A stretch of DNA of 64,000 bases from Anaspis maculata (taxonomy: Eukaryota > Arthropoda > Insecta > Coleoptera > Scraptiidae). Position numbers and translations under genes: made by a program. Below are positions 46,801 to 54,591 of this stretch, in pieces. The stretch is from the NCBI GenBank assembly GCA_949128115.1, contig OX421966.1:35481042-35545041 (forward strand), read 5' to 3'. The first letter of the stretch is position 1. Each line of letters begins with the position of its first letter. Under the pieces are notes generated by a model that was not told the DNA's origin, did not search any database, and saw only the letters and a program-made list of their open reading frames with translations.

Positions 46801-49800
46801 GAACCTCACCTTGAAATAAGAGAAGCTATCCAATAGCTTCAAATTTATTAGACATACTAGTAAAAGGCGCAACCTAGTTCGCTTTCGTGTATTATTAAGG
46901 TCAAACTTGCCTTATCGCTCAGTTACTACTGCCACAACGACTAAAGGGTTAGGTTCCCATTTCCTGCTGATCAATCCACTGAAAACGCTACGGATATACT
47001 AAAAATAAGCTCCCCTATTGCGTTCCAGAAACGCCAAGTTAAATCTCCACAATATTCATAAGGTATACATACAAGAGTTTGATTCACGAGAGAAAACATA
47101 TTATGCAGCAATAAAAACACCGTCAACGTCAGCAAGCAGAATTTCACTCGAAGGGAATTTTGTTAGCGAGCAATGATACGAAACCTACTGTACAGATAGA
47201 TTAAAAAGAGAGAACAAAGCATCTCAAGAGAAAACAAATAGAAACTAAACAAAAGTACACACAGCCAGCTTCAGTGAGATAACGGATAGAGAAGAGACAA
47301 CCCTCGAGTTAAATCGTAGAAAGGAGGAGATATTCTTTGTTAGTCGAATAATGTCGTCTCTGGCAAATTCAATTTGCACTCGTGAGACTTTGATGAAGGC
47401 GAAACCATTGGAGAGGTACAAGCTACAGAGAGGCGTATGATCCAACAAGAAGTAGGTAATATAATGTTAATTTCCGTGGACAGGTGGTGAGTGATGGTTT
47501 TACCTGGTTACCGCCTTGTTTGTGACAAGGCCACAAAGTGACCGGTTTGTGAATGTCTTCCGGTTTGCAGGCCGAATCCAGGCAGACGTCGCCGTCGCCG
47601 ACGGAAATCTGGAAGAGAAAAAAAAATGAAGACGTGCTTGTCTGGAATTTACCTGGTTTCCGCCTTGTCGATGGCACGGGTAGAGGCCGACGGGCTTGTG
47701 CAGGTCGTTCCTCCTGCACGGCGAGTCCAGGCAGGTTTTGGCGCCGTAGCCCATGTTCCGGATCTGCCGGCACAATTGTATTAGAGAAAATGTCTTTCGT
47801 TACATGACTTGCTAAGCCAAAGCGCGCCCAATTTTAGGTACACACCTACGCAAGGAACACTTCTATTCACGGGGCCCAGAGCAAAAGATATGAGCAGTGG
47901 GAGCCCTGGGGAGTATCGAAGTGTGAAAAAAAAAACGGGGATTCATCGAAGTCTCATCCCGGATTGGATTACGGCATATTCCAAGCGGGCGCTGTGCTGC
48001 CACTTTCCTTTTTCGTTTTTTTTTCTTTGGTGCTCTCCTTTCTAATATGATTTCAGGAGGGATTATGTTCGAGAAAGGGGGATAATTTCGGAATAAATGC
48101 GAGATGTATCCGGGTTCCGGCGACGGCTTCGTTACGGCGCCGTTTCCGGTTGGCTGCTGCAGCCAGCACCAGCAGCACAGTTTGGAAATTCATACTGGCA
48201 GATACCCAGTGCATCCGGCTGAGGGAATTTGAATTTAAATGTGTTTAGCAGCAGTAGTTGCGGATTCCAAGACTAATATAATAGAGAATCATGAGTTCCT
48301 TCGGGGTGTTCCTCTGGCGTATCAGTTTGATCCTAGCTAAGTATTAGTGACTATACAAACATTATTTAATCGACGTTTCAGGGGGCCTTATCATGATGAG
48401 ATGCAACCTACGCTTATGCCGTCACTTAATCTAGAAATCGCCTATCTGGTAGGCTGCGACTGGGCAACGTGACGTCACAATTCAAAATAATGTGCTCTCG
48501 GGCGACCGTGATTTTGACTTTTGAGTGGAAATTGAAAAATATCACTTTTGATAAGCCAGATCGAGCTCAACATCATAGGTGATCATCTACATATTCAGGT
48601 TAGCAATTGAAGTAGGCCACCCAAAAATTTAGCTTCAAAACGAACCATTCACTCCGAACATTTCAACGTGTTTCGCGTGTGTGGGTCAAGAATGGTCGGT
48701 GAGAGAACCAAACTAGAACTGCATGTTTTCAGAAAAGACAGTGCTTTTTGTCACCTGAAACTGCACGTGATTAACGCTACGAAAATCAGAGCGATGAGTA
48801 CTGAACCTGGCTTGTATGTGACTCATTGTTCTGATTTTCGTGGCGTTGGTTACATGCAGTTTCAGGTGAGCTAGCAGGGCACCGTTCCTCCTCTGAAAAT
48901 ATGCATTCTATATTGATTCCCTCATCGATCATTCTTGACTCACACTCACATACGAGAAAAGCAGGTTAAAATGTTCGGAGTGGATGGTTTTTTCGAAGAA
49001 GAGTTGTTTTTGTTTGATTTTTTCCCCAAACCGGGGATTCGGACTCTGGAAGGTTTCCTTTCTCGAAGAATTGGTTACAATTCAACAGTAGCCATGTTAT
49101 CTCGTAGACAAAGCAGCATCTTATAAGACATCGTAGTCTGTTTTGAAGTCGGTAACTTTTTCCGCAGGAACTTCTTTTTAAAGTGATGTCAAATTTTTGG
49201 GTGGCCCTTTTCAGTTGCTAACCTGTTCATTTGAAAACTTTTGATAATTATAATCATTATGATGAACTCGATTTGGATTACCAAAAGTAAAATTTCCAAC
49301 ACGAATGTCAAATTTCGCCGCCGTCTAGATGCACATTATTTTGAAACAATGTAGGTATAGCATTTTAATAATTCTGATCCCACCCCAGAAAGTCTCCAGC
49401 GCACCTCATTGATACTATAATCAATGTATAAGAAAAGAAAAAGAAATTTCACGGCTTTCTGCATTAGAACAAGCTATAGAAAAATTGTGTTGTGTTGGTA
49501 CGAATGATACGATGACAAGGGGATGCCAGCCAGTTGTCTACACGTGCAATTTTCAATGTGACACCTTGTCACCGTGTCGAGGTATCATGACGCGAAGGTA
49601 AAAATTTTTGGGCATACGCCAGAAATCGTGAGTTTCTTTGGAGTGCTTTGCAGTGTGGACGATAAAGGACATTGTCTTTACTGGTTGGTGGGTAGCTCTA
49701 GCTCTACCTATTATACCTACTGCACCAGCAAGCAAGGTATGAAGAGTATCTACCTACTCACGCCAAAATTGTCTCGTCTTCCTACAGTTCAACTCCATAA

Positions 49801-52196
49801 ATTATTGTCCTCCTATCCATATTGTCCATCTGAAGAATGAGTTTCCTCTTGGGTAGTGGGTTTTTCCTTTTTACATTCCATTTCTTCACGGCATCACGGA
49901 CTTTCGGCATAATGTTCTCAGTGGCCGGCAAAAAACCTAATAGCCTGGGCGAAGACCCACAACCAGTGAAGACAATGTCCCTTATCGTCCAAACTGCAAA
50001 TCACTCAAAGAAAACTAACAATTCCTCGCATATTCTCGAAAATTTTCACTTTCGCGTACATGACTCCCCGAGACAGTGATAATGTCACATTGAAAATTGC
50101 ACATGAAGACAGCCAGCTGCCACCAAGTCGTCAACGCAACCCATTTTTCCATAGCTTGCTCTAATGCAGAAAGCCGTGAAATTGATTATATGTCTAAGCA
50201 TGATGCCTTTCAAATAAATATTTTTATTTTCACACGTGCGTAGAGCCAATTGATGTAGAATCTGACATGAACGGCTAGAAAGTCTATAGCTACGTACTGT
50301 ATTCAATCGATATAACTTGGGTTTCAACGCGTCTTCCCCTATTGAGAAATACTCAATGGAAGCGAACAATTTTTATCGCATCTCGGCTGCTAATTAGTCG
50401 ACGCCTCAATTGACATTGTTTGCATACGGAATTATATTACTTGTGGTATTTCGTCGAGACCCGGTATTCTCAGTTCGATAAGCTTGTATACACGGCTCGT
50501 GTCGTATCTATCGCCTACTCCGGGATGCATACCCATACACACCGAAATGTACAATGTACTTCAATATGCTTATCGAATATTTGTCGTACAGTGATAACGA
50601 TCCAATTAGGAGATTACGGCTTTAACGAGGGCTTCTCCCCTTACCGGCTACACATCCTAACAGTGAGTTTTACAAGTTCCGGTCACATTGTACGGTCTGC
50701 AAATGGCACACTGCTGGGGCTATTCCGGGGCCCCAAAATTGAGCTCATTATCGGAACACAGATTTCGAAACATGACCAAGTATTTGACTGATAGGGCACA
50801 TGTTTTGCCACAAGACTGCGGAAAACATCTTCGAGCCGACAAACTTCAAATCCACCTAATAGGTAATGTGGGATCTGATTTTCATTCGTAGCTTTCTGTC
50901 TTGACCGCATTTAGGTGTCCACAATCTGTGCACTAGGAAACCAATTTTATTGGAATTCAAATGTTGGAGACGTCCCTCGTTGGAGCAGATCAAGGGAAAG
51001 GGTGGTCGCGCGAATTCCAGCTCTACGGCGTCAATTCTGATGAGTTACGACGGACCTCTTTGCCGTCCATTTCGTCCAAATTGACTGGTCGTGTATGGGT
51101 AAAAAGGAGGCACTTGGACGCAGCGCATTTCTGCATATAAATAAAAAATAACACCGACAGGGGGCGGTGAAGCGGCACCCCTGCTATATCTGGAATTTAA
51201 ATAAGCGTATGTACGTGCCCCGTTCTTTCTGTATGGGTCCTCGCTGCTCTTTCTTCTCCTCTTCCCAGCTGGAGACCGCGCGAGCGGAGCCCTTAATAAA
51301 AATGGTGATGGCGTTAATAATTTCCCAAAGAAAAAGCGTGGGAGATCTTGCCAATCCTCCTGCGCCATATTAGGGATTTAGGAGCGGAACGATCAGAGTT
51401 GCGGCTTTGGTCTTTTCCTCTCTTGCAATTGCGCGTATAATACACAGGCCGATCTTTCCAGCAAGTCGATGCCATTTCGCAGCCGTCAAATGGCGGTAAT
51501 GGACTCTGTATATTTCACAGCGGAAAAGGGATAAGAAGAGTCACGCGGGTCTTTTTGTCTTCGTAGTTTCATTCGACATCGCATGGAAGATCATCGCGGA
51601 TTGCGTTTTAAGTGCGTTGCGTTCGGGCTCTTTCGCAAGCAGGGAGCTTAGTCGGAATGGAAATGGCCTCTGTCAGCTTTGCACAGATGCTCTTCAGGAG
51701 GTGGATGCCTTTTGAATGGGCTCCCGGGATGAGACTTGAGAGTGTTTGTTTGTTGTTTTTTTGTTTTGTGTTGTATGCGAATTAGTTGTCGCGGATTTAA
51801 TACCTCTCCGTTGGCGACCGCTTCACCGGGAATGAACAGCTCGGGGTAGATGTTCGACAGGTACCAGTCGAAGCTCTTGCAGCCAAGCTTGTTGCGCAGC
51901 TGCTTTCGCGACGAAACGTCTCCGAAATCGCCCTTGTCGTTGCCTATCCTCTGGTAGTAGTACTTGGAAAACCCGTCGAGCCACACCTCCGCCAGGCGGA
52001 CGGAGTTTCGTCGCAGGACGTTGACGCCGCTGCGCCACTTGTACGGCGAACGCTTCCTGAAGATGTGGCCCACGTGCGAGCACGGGATGATCTCCAGGGT
52101 GCCTCCGCACATCCACGTCTTGAAGGACAGCTCGAGGTTTTCGCCGCCCCAGATGTCGAAGCCGTTGTCGTACGTTCCTAGCTTTTCGAAGAATTT
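25539..52196 (-). CDS. pgant9: pgant9-like polypeptide N-acetylgalactosaminyltransferase, 3' part
   Basis: This Golgi type II membrane enzyme starts mucin-type O-glycosylation by transferring GalNAc from UDP-GalNAc to Ser/Thr. Exons on -: 52196-51804 (catalytic C-terminal part), then either 47763-47653 or 47608-47504 (first ricin-type lectin repeat, two versions), then 25808-25539 (second and third lectin repeats and stop). All junctions are phase 0. The catalytic exon carries the Gal/GalNAc-transferase motif [20 protein letters not shown] and [10 protein letters not shown]. The linker [11 protein letters not shown] leads into the lectin domain, and CLD/QYW and KCL/QLW repeat motifs end the protein at ENFNASKL. 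Introns are 4.0 kb and 21.7 kb. The 5' exons (stem, DxH region) are outside the window, so the intron upstream of 52196 exceeds 11.8 kb. Similarity to Drosophila pgant9 and vertebrate GALNT1/13 is strong by eye. Confidence 0.93.
25809..28528. other. pgant9 intron, apparently single-copy part
   Basis: This stretch has no foldbacks. It contains a 12-bp microsatellite-like repeat (ATCATTATAGTT) near 26430-26476 and a more GC-rich block at about 26580-27260 with CGCGCG words. The 219-codon frame on - (26696-27355) resembles no protein. The GC-rich block could be an intronic regulatory element, but nothing shows this. Confidence 0.4.
28529..28759. mobile_element. Small hairpin element with (CG)n and poly(A)
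   Basis: The arms TACGATCGCGCG...AGACACTGAAAATACTT...CTTCTAGTTGTG and their inverse (28685-28759) form a stem of about 75 bp around a 60-bp loop. A (CG)8 run at 28535-28549 followed by a 14-A run sits in the left arm only, so it expanded after the palindrome formed. Confidence 0.55.
28906..29946. mobile_element. 1.04-kb TA-flanked foldback, CAGGGTGTTCGGG family
   Basis: The left end CAGGGTGTTCGGGTCTGG and the inverse of the right end CAGGGAGTTCGGGTCTGG are flanked by TA (28904-28905, 29947-29948). The arms are inverted copies through ATACAGGGTGTTGGAGTTAA near 29011, GGGGGCGTAGATAATAGGAG near 29160 and TTCTACGTTCAATTTAGAAG near 29245, with the centre near 29430. The same internal words recur in 37735-38572, defining a subfamily. 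No transposase is present. Confidence 0.78.
30223..30385. mobile_element. 163-bp hairpin MITE
   Basis: GGTGCGTTCAGTCAGCTTAT followed by TTAGCCGCAATTTTAATTTTA is repeated inverted at 30335-30385 with few mismatches. The loop is about 45 bp and also partly complementary. Small size and near-perfect pairing suggest a young MITE; a flanking duplication is not clear. Confidence 0.65.
30468..31171. mobile_element. 704-bp TA-flanked element, CAGGGTGATTCACAACT ends
   Basis: The ends CAGGGTGATTCACAACTTGT and CAGGGTGATTCACAACTCAT (inverse of right) form terminal repeats of about 35 bp, flanked by TA (30466-30467, 31172-31173). Unlike its neighbours the interior is not a full palindrome, so this may be closer to the ancestral layout of the CAGGGTGATTC group. 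No transposase motif was seen. Confidence 0.7.
31830..34873. mobile_element. 3.04-kb TA-flanked foldback, CAGGGTGATTCATGAGTG ends
   Basis: The outer arms pair from CAGGGTGATTCATGAGTGAC (left) and its inverse at 34873, with flanking TA at both ends. Further blocks pair inward, for example ATGGAGAAAACAAAATTTCT near 34781 with its inverse near 31905, and the GGCGCCATCTT.TCAATATGGCGGCC block (33760-33785) with 32776-32802. A smaller related element (33104-33456) interrupts the centre. No coding sequence is recognisable. Confidence 0.75.
33104..33456. mobile_element. 353-bp TA-flanked element nested in the 3-kb foldback
   Basis: The ends CAGGGTGAACTCTAAGG and CAGGGTGAACTGTGAAAG (inverse of right) are flanked by TA on both sides. 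Its interior (TTTTTTGGGCGCCATTTTTT, then AAAGATACGAAGTGGAAAAG) resembles the host foldback at 33740-33815 in the same orientation. A relative has therefore inserted into, or been captured by, a member of its own superfamily. Confidence 0.65.
34874..36686. other. pgant9 intron without recognised elements
   Basis: No gene or foldback was seen. A GC-rich block at about 36070-36320 (GAGGGGGTAGCAAGGGGGAC and GGCGGCAGCGGGCGGGTTC) stands out from the AT-rich intron and could be a conserved non-coding element. Confidence 0.35.
36687..37077. mobile_element. 391-bp near-perfect palindromic MITE
   Basis: The arms 36687-36836 and 36930-37077 match inverted almost throughout, including GTGCGGCCGTGCCTACTTGA and CATAGACCGGACTGATTACA. 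Pairing continues inward (TTTAAAACACG against CGCGTTTTAAA) to an AT-rich tip near 36870. The high arm identity suggests recent insertion or arm homogenisation. Confidence 0.7.
37735..38572. mobile_element. Foldback related to 28906-29946, left arm truncated
   Basis: TTAGGGGCGAAGATAATAGG near 37780 pairs with its inverse near 38295-38322. Words TTCTACGTTCAATTTAAAG, CTTGCAAAATTTTGATTAGA and GAGATATTTGG are shared with the 28.9-kb element. The right arm extends to GGACAGCCTATA near 38572, whereas the left arm stops near 37735, so the left end was lost. Confidence 0.62.
38571..39060. mobile_element. 490-bp palindromic element, family shared with 49444-50183
   Basis: The ends TATAATCAATTT (left) and AAATTGATTATA (right) bound arms that pair through TAGAGCAAGCTAT, GTTGGTACGAATG and GCAATTTTCAATGTGACA. 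The second copy near 49.4-50.2 kb shares all of these words but carries about 290 bp of extra central sequence. It does not have CAGGGTG ends and so belongs to a different family. Confidence 0.65.
39196..39690. repeat. Inverted-repeat element of about 0.5 kb
   Basis: AACCGTAACAGTAACAGCAA then CGCTAACCTTAGTGTAGAAG near 39228-39267 is repeated inverted near 39625-39675, both close to CATTTACAT. A further internal hairpin joins CATTTCATCCATGTGC near 39279 with the GAAATG stretch near 39375. No TA-type end is certain. Confidence 0.5.
39691..41869. other. pgant9 intron without recognised elements
   Basis: Several overlapping frames at 40216-40763 on both strands lack similarity to known proteins or splice signals. 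The block 40380-40460 is GC-rich (GCGGCTCGGGCCGCCGCCGC). Nothing else is seen. Confidence 0.35.
41881..42219 (-). mobile_element. tRNA-derived SINE with perfect 11-bp target duplication
   Basis: Read on -, the element starts GAGGAGCTTGTGGTGTGGTA (A-box region), has a B-box GGTTCGATCTCC near 42157, then an unrelated body and a short A-rich tail (the T run at 41881-41889 on +). Exact direct repeats TTTTGTTACTA at 41870-41880 and 42220-42230 flank it, the hallmark of LINE-driven retroposition. At 339 bp it looks full length. RNA polymerase III transcription from the internal boxes is expected of the class. Confidence 0.85.
42388..45236. mobile_element. 2.85-kb TA-flanked foldback with repetitive arms
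   Basis: The left end CAGGGTGGCCCAACGAAAAC and the inverse of the right end CAGGCTGGCCCAACGAAAAC are flanked by TA. The arms are about 1.27 kb each with a spacer of about 0.4 kb near 43660-44040. Each arm contains a module (CCCAACTTC.AA.TTTCAAATGACAC.ACC...CTTTG.GATGCATCAAAT) repeated with divergence at about 42540, 42780 and 43210, mirrored at 45015-45080, 44770-44840 and 44390-44470. The 213-codon frame on - (44605-45246) is an arm artefact with no known domain. Confidence 0.78.
45336..46603. mobile_element. 1.27-kb foldback next to the alternative exons
   Basis: The arms 45336-45830 and 46115-46603 are inverted copies: CTTGCAAAAG...CGAAAATTTGCA...CTGACACAGTTTTGTG on the left, with the inverse on the right, and GGTCCTTCGGCACCAACTTT recurring. 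The inner ends meet at a shared GAATTTGGTGTTGGCAA block. A frame on - (45324-45611) starting [15 protein letters not shown] lies in the left arm; it has a decayed counterpart in the right arm and is not taken as a gene. The terminal dinucleotides are not of CAGGGTG type. Confidence 0.65.
46604..47503. other. pgant9 intron immediately downstream of exon B
   Basis: AT-rich sequence without recognised elements. On the transcript (minus strand) this is the 0.9 kb directly following the alternative exons. No obvious branch-point or docking sequence complementary to the exon region was recognised. Confidence 0.35.
47504..47608 (-). CDS. pgant9: pgant9 alternative lectin exon B (35 codons)
   Basis: The acceptor TTTTTTCTCTTCCAG precedes ATTTCC; the donor is AACCAG/GTAAAA. 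It encodes [19 protein letters not shown] then [16 protein letters not shown] in phase 0 to phase 0. It replaces exon A: the CLDS and PCH.QGGNQ anchors are identical, but the loop is acidic (five D/E, three K; net about -2) and two residues shorter. It is downstream of exon A in transcript order. Confidence 0.9.
47653..47763 (-). CDS. pgant9: pgant9 alternative lectin exon A (37 codons)
   Basis: The acceptor TTGTGCCGGCAG precedes ATCCGG; the donor is AACCAG/GTAAAT. It encodes [18 protein letters not shown] then [19 protein letters not shown], phase 0 to phase 0. This is the canonical first ricin repeat of pgant9/GALNT1. The loop is basic (six K/R, two D; net about +4). Only 44 nt separate its donor from the acceptor of exon B. 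Confidence 0.92.
47764..49443. other. pgant9 4-kb intron, first part
   Basis: No gene or element ends recognised. Around 48660-48880 the words AGAACTGCATG and CTGAAACTGCA with inverse relatives form a loose hairpin (48718-48868), with ATCAGAGCGATGAG near 48786 paired to a stretch near 48830. This is a possible small decayed palindrome. Confidence 0.35.
49444..50183. mobile_element. 740-bp palindromic element, second copy of the 38.6-kb family
   Basis: The ends AATTTCACGGCTTTCTGC and the inverse at 50166-50183 match. The arms share TAGAACAAGCTATAG, GTTGGTACGAATGATACG and TTGTCACCGTGTCGAGG with 38571-39060. The centre (about 49690-49980) holds sequence absent from the shorter copy, either an insertion here or a deletion there. 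Confidence 0.65.
50184..51803. other. pgant9 4-kb intron, second part
   Basis: No elements recognised. A GC-richer block at about 51000-51650 resembles single-copy DNA. It abuts the donor side of the catalytic exon. Confidence 0.35.
51804..52196 (-). CDS. pgant9: pgant9 catalytic exon (131 codons)
   Basis: The acceptor TTTTGTTTTGCAG precedes AAATTC; the donor is GGAGAG/GTATTA. It encodes [19 protein letters not shown] onward: the Gal/GalNAc-T motif with its acceptor and UDP-site residues, [19 protein letters not shown] with the histidine that binds manganese in this family, the [16 protein letters not shown] helix, and the linker to the lectin domain. No stop or frameshift; length and phase match the family. 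Confidence 0.94.
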
Positions 52197-53349
52197 CTGC
52201 AAAACAAAAAAAAAACGAATTTAGTACTTTTGTTTGTACTTCCCTGGTTGTCCAGTTCAGTTCACAATCTAACAGCGTTCACCGTCTGGGCACCCCCAAC
52301 CTGCACTTTTCTACTTCAGTCATCAAGCTTACTAGGAAAGCAAAACTTGCAAGGAACTCACCTATTAAGAGGTCTTTCAGTGTCAGTGTTTCCTTGGTTG
52401 CTTTTTTTTTCCCTTAGTAGATTCAGGTTTTACTAAAAAGACTTTTGCAACCTCTTTTACTAGAACCAGATTACCTAGTGATCTCGTTATCAACGCACAG
52501 TCTTCAACCATTTTGCAGTATACATATCTTTGTTGCTTCAAAAACGTTTAGTGCTGTCTAGCTGGCAGTGTTTAGTCATCGGTACACCCAAGAACCTGAT
52601 GGAAGAATCTATCAAGAACCACTCGATGTCCTGAATAGAAAACTGGAAGGAAACCGATATGCAGCACGGGGTTTTATTTCGAGGATCCTGGCAACGCAAG
52701 GGTAAAAAAAACCGGTAAGTCCAGAAACTCTGACTACTAGTCAGAGATGAAAGCTCTTCATGTCACCACTTGCAAAAAGACAACTTTGAAAGACCTCGAT
52801 TGTATCCGGGATGCAACTTTTACGGAACCGAAGAACCTCGATTGTATCCGGAATGCAACTTTCACGGAACCACTTCTATGGATCAGAAGAGAGAGTCGTA
52901 ACAGAATATTAGATCAAACTCACGCAACCACAAAATTTTTGCAAATAACTGTGATATAGTTTTTTTTCTGATGAATGAGGAAGATAAAACAAGACAAGAC
53001 TCGTTGATGAGAATCAACAAAATGAAAACCACTCTATCAACTACGACAGATTCAAACACATACTTACTAAACATCAATGAATCAAACCGTCCGAAAGAGT
53101 AAAGTATAGAGCAAAAAGCTTTGAAGAATTTAATCTAATAATGTGAGAATACCAGAACTGCACAACCAACAATGCACCATCAACACAATTACTTGAACCG
53201 AATTCTGAAGAGACCTACTCATATATCCGGAGGAAACAGAGTTACAGGACACAAGAAGGAAGAGAAAATAGATTTCATCAGCTGTTGCCAAAAATCTATT
53301 AATTGGTTCCCAAATTCACTCAAGCTTTACAATCTACTAGGCAGAGCTA
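52197..53349. other. pgant9 upstream intron, no gene seen
   Basis: Two adjacent copies of CTCGATTGTATCCGG.ATGCAACTTT (about 52796 and 52838, 42 bp apart) form a short tandem duplication. The sequence is otherwise featureless up to the LINE. Confidence 0.35.
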
Positions 53350-53380
53350 ATTAATAACATCTGAACATAATGATATATCT

Positions 53381-54591
53381 ATGGAAGTCTGTAAACAACA
53401 CTTTCCGCTAGTATTTGAAGACATGTATCACCCTTGTTTAGATATTAATTTACTATGTAAAGTACAGCTTTCAGCAAACCTATTTCTCAGCAGAAATGAT
53501 TTTTCTAAATTCAATTTTCGAAAGGCTAAATTAGAAGATCTGTATATAGCTTTGGCAGAAATTGATTGGTCTACTATCTTGAGAATTCCTGATGCTGAAA
53601 CTGCAAGTACTTCCTTTTATAATATTTTATTTGATTACCTACACAGATACGTACCAAAACAAGTTTTTATACCGAGATCTGTCCAATATCCACCATGGTT
53701 TACCAAATCAATAATCAAAAAAATTAAAGAAAAAAACAAATTCAAAAGTCGTCATAGGAGAACTAAATCAGCATATCATTTAGATATTGTTAAAGAGCTA
53801 CGGCGACAAATCAAGCATGAGATTCGTGAAGAATATAGGAATTTTATCAAGAATGCAGAGAGTTCTCTACAACATGAACCAAAAAAATTTTGGACATACA
53901 TCAATCAGAAAAAAAGGAAAGCTGGTATACCGGGTTCCATGACGTATCGAGACAATCTTCTTACCAACCAGCAAGACATTGTAAATGGTTTTGCAGAACA
54001 TTTTGCAAGTGTGTTCGTCTCTGGACAAACTGATAATGTATGTGATGACAAATCTAACCCTTGCCAGTTTTGTGATGGGAAATGTTGTCCATTAATATGT
54101 GATCAAGATTTCTCATCACAAAATATTTGCAATTACAATCCTGTCCTCAATACGTTCACTATCAGCGACACAGAAATCCTGACGGCTGTGAAAAAAATGA
54201 AAGCTAATTTTGTCTGTGGTCCTGATGATATACCAGCATTTCTTATTGTGGATTGTATCGACTCTTTATCAACACCCCTATGCCATATTTTCAATTTGAT
54301 GTTACGTTCATCCACATATCCTATGATATGGAAAATGAGTAGAGTAATTCCTGTATTCAAAGAAGGAGACAGAGCGCAAATCAAGAACTATCGGCCTATT
54401 TCACTCTTGTGTAATTTTTCAAAAATCTTTGATTCAATCCTTTCGGAAATAATTTACTCACATGTAGGTGAACAAATAATTCCAGAACAACATGGTTTCA
54501 TGAAAGGTCGTTCAACCGTGACAAGTTTATGTGAATTCACTAACTTCGTATCAGGAGCCTTAGACAGCCGAAATCAAGTTGATGTCATATA
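53381..54591 (+). pseudogene. LINE reverse transcriptase, N-terminal fragment
   Basis: About 403 residues are open. Visible parts: the linker with PPWFTKSIIKKIKEKNKFK and KKFWTYINQKKRKAGIPG, then RT motifs GPDDIPAFLI, WKMSRVIPVFKEGD, NYRPISLLCNFSKIFDSIL and EQHGFMKGRSTVT. The frame runs intact into the foldback at 54592 in the middle of motif A (..QVDVIY). No stops or frameshifts were seen before the insertion, so the LINE was relatively young when hit. Confidence 0.8.
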
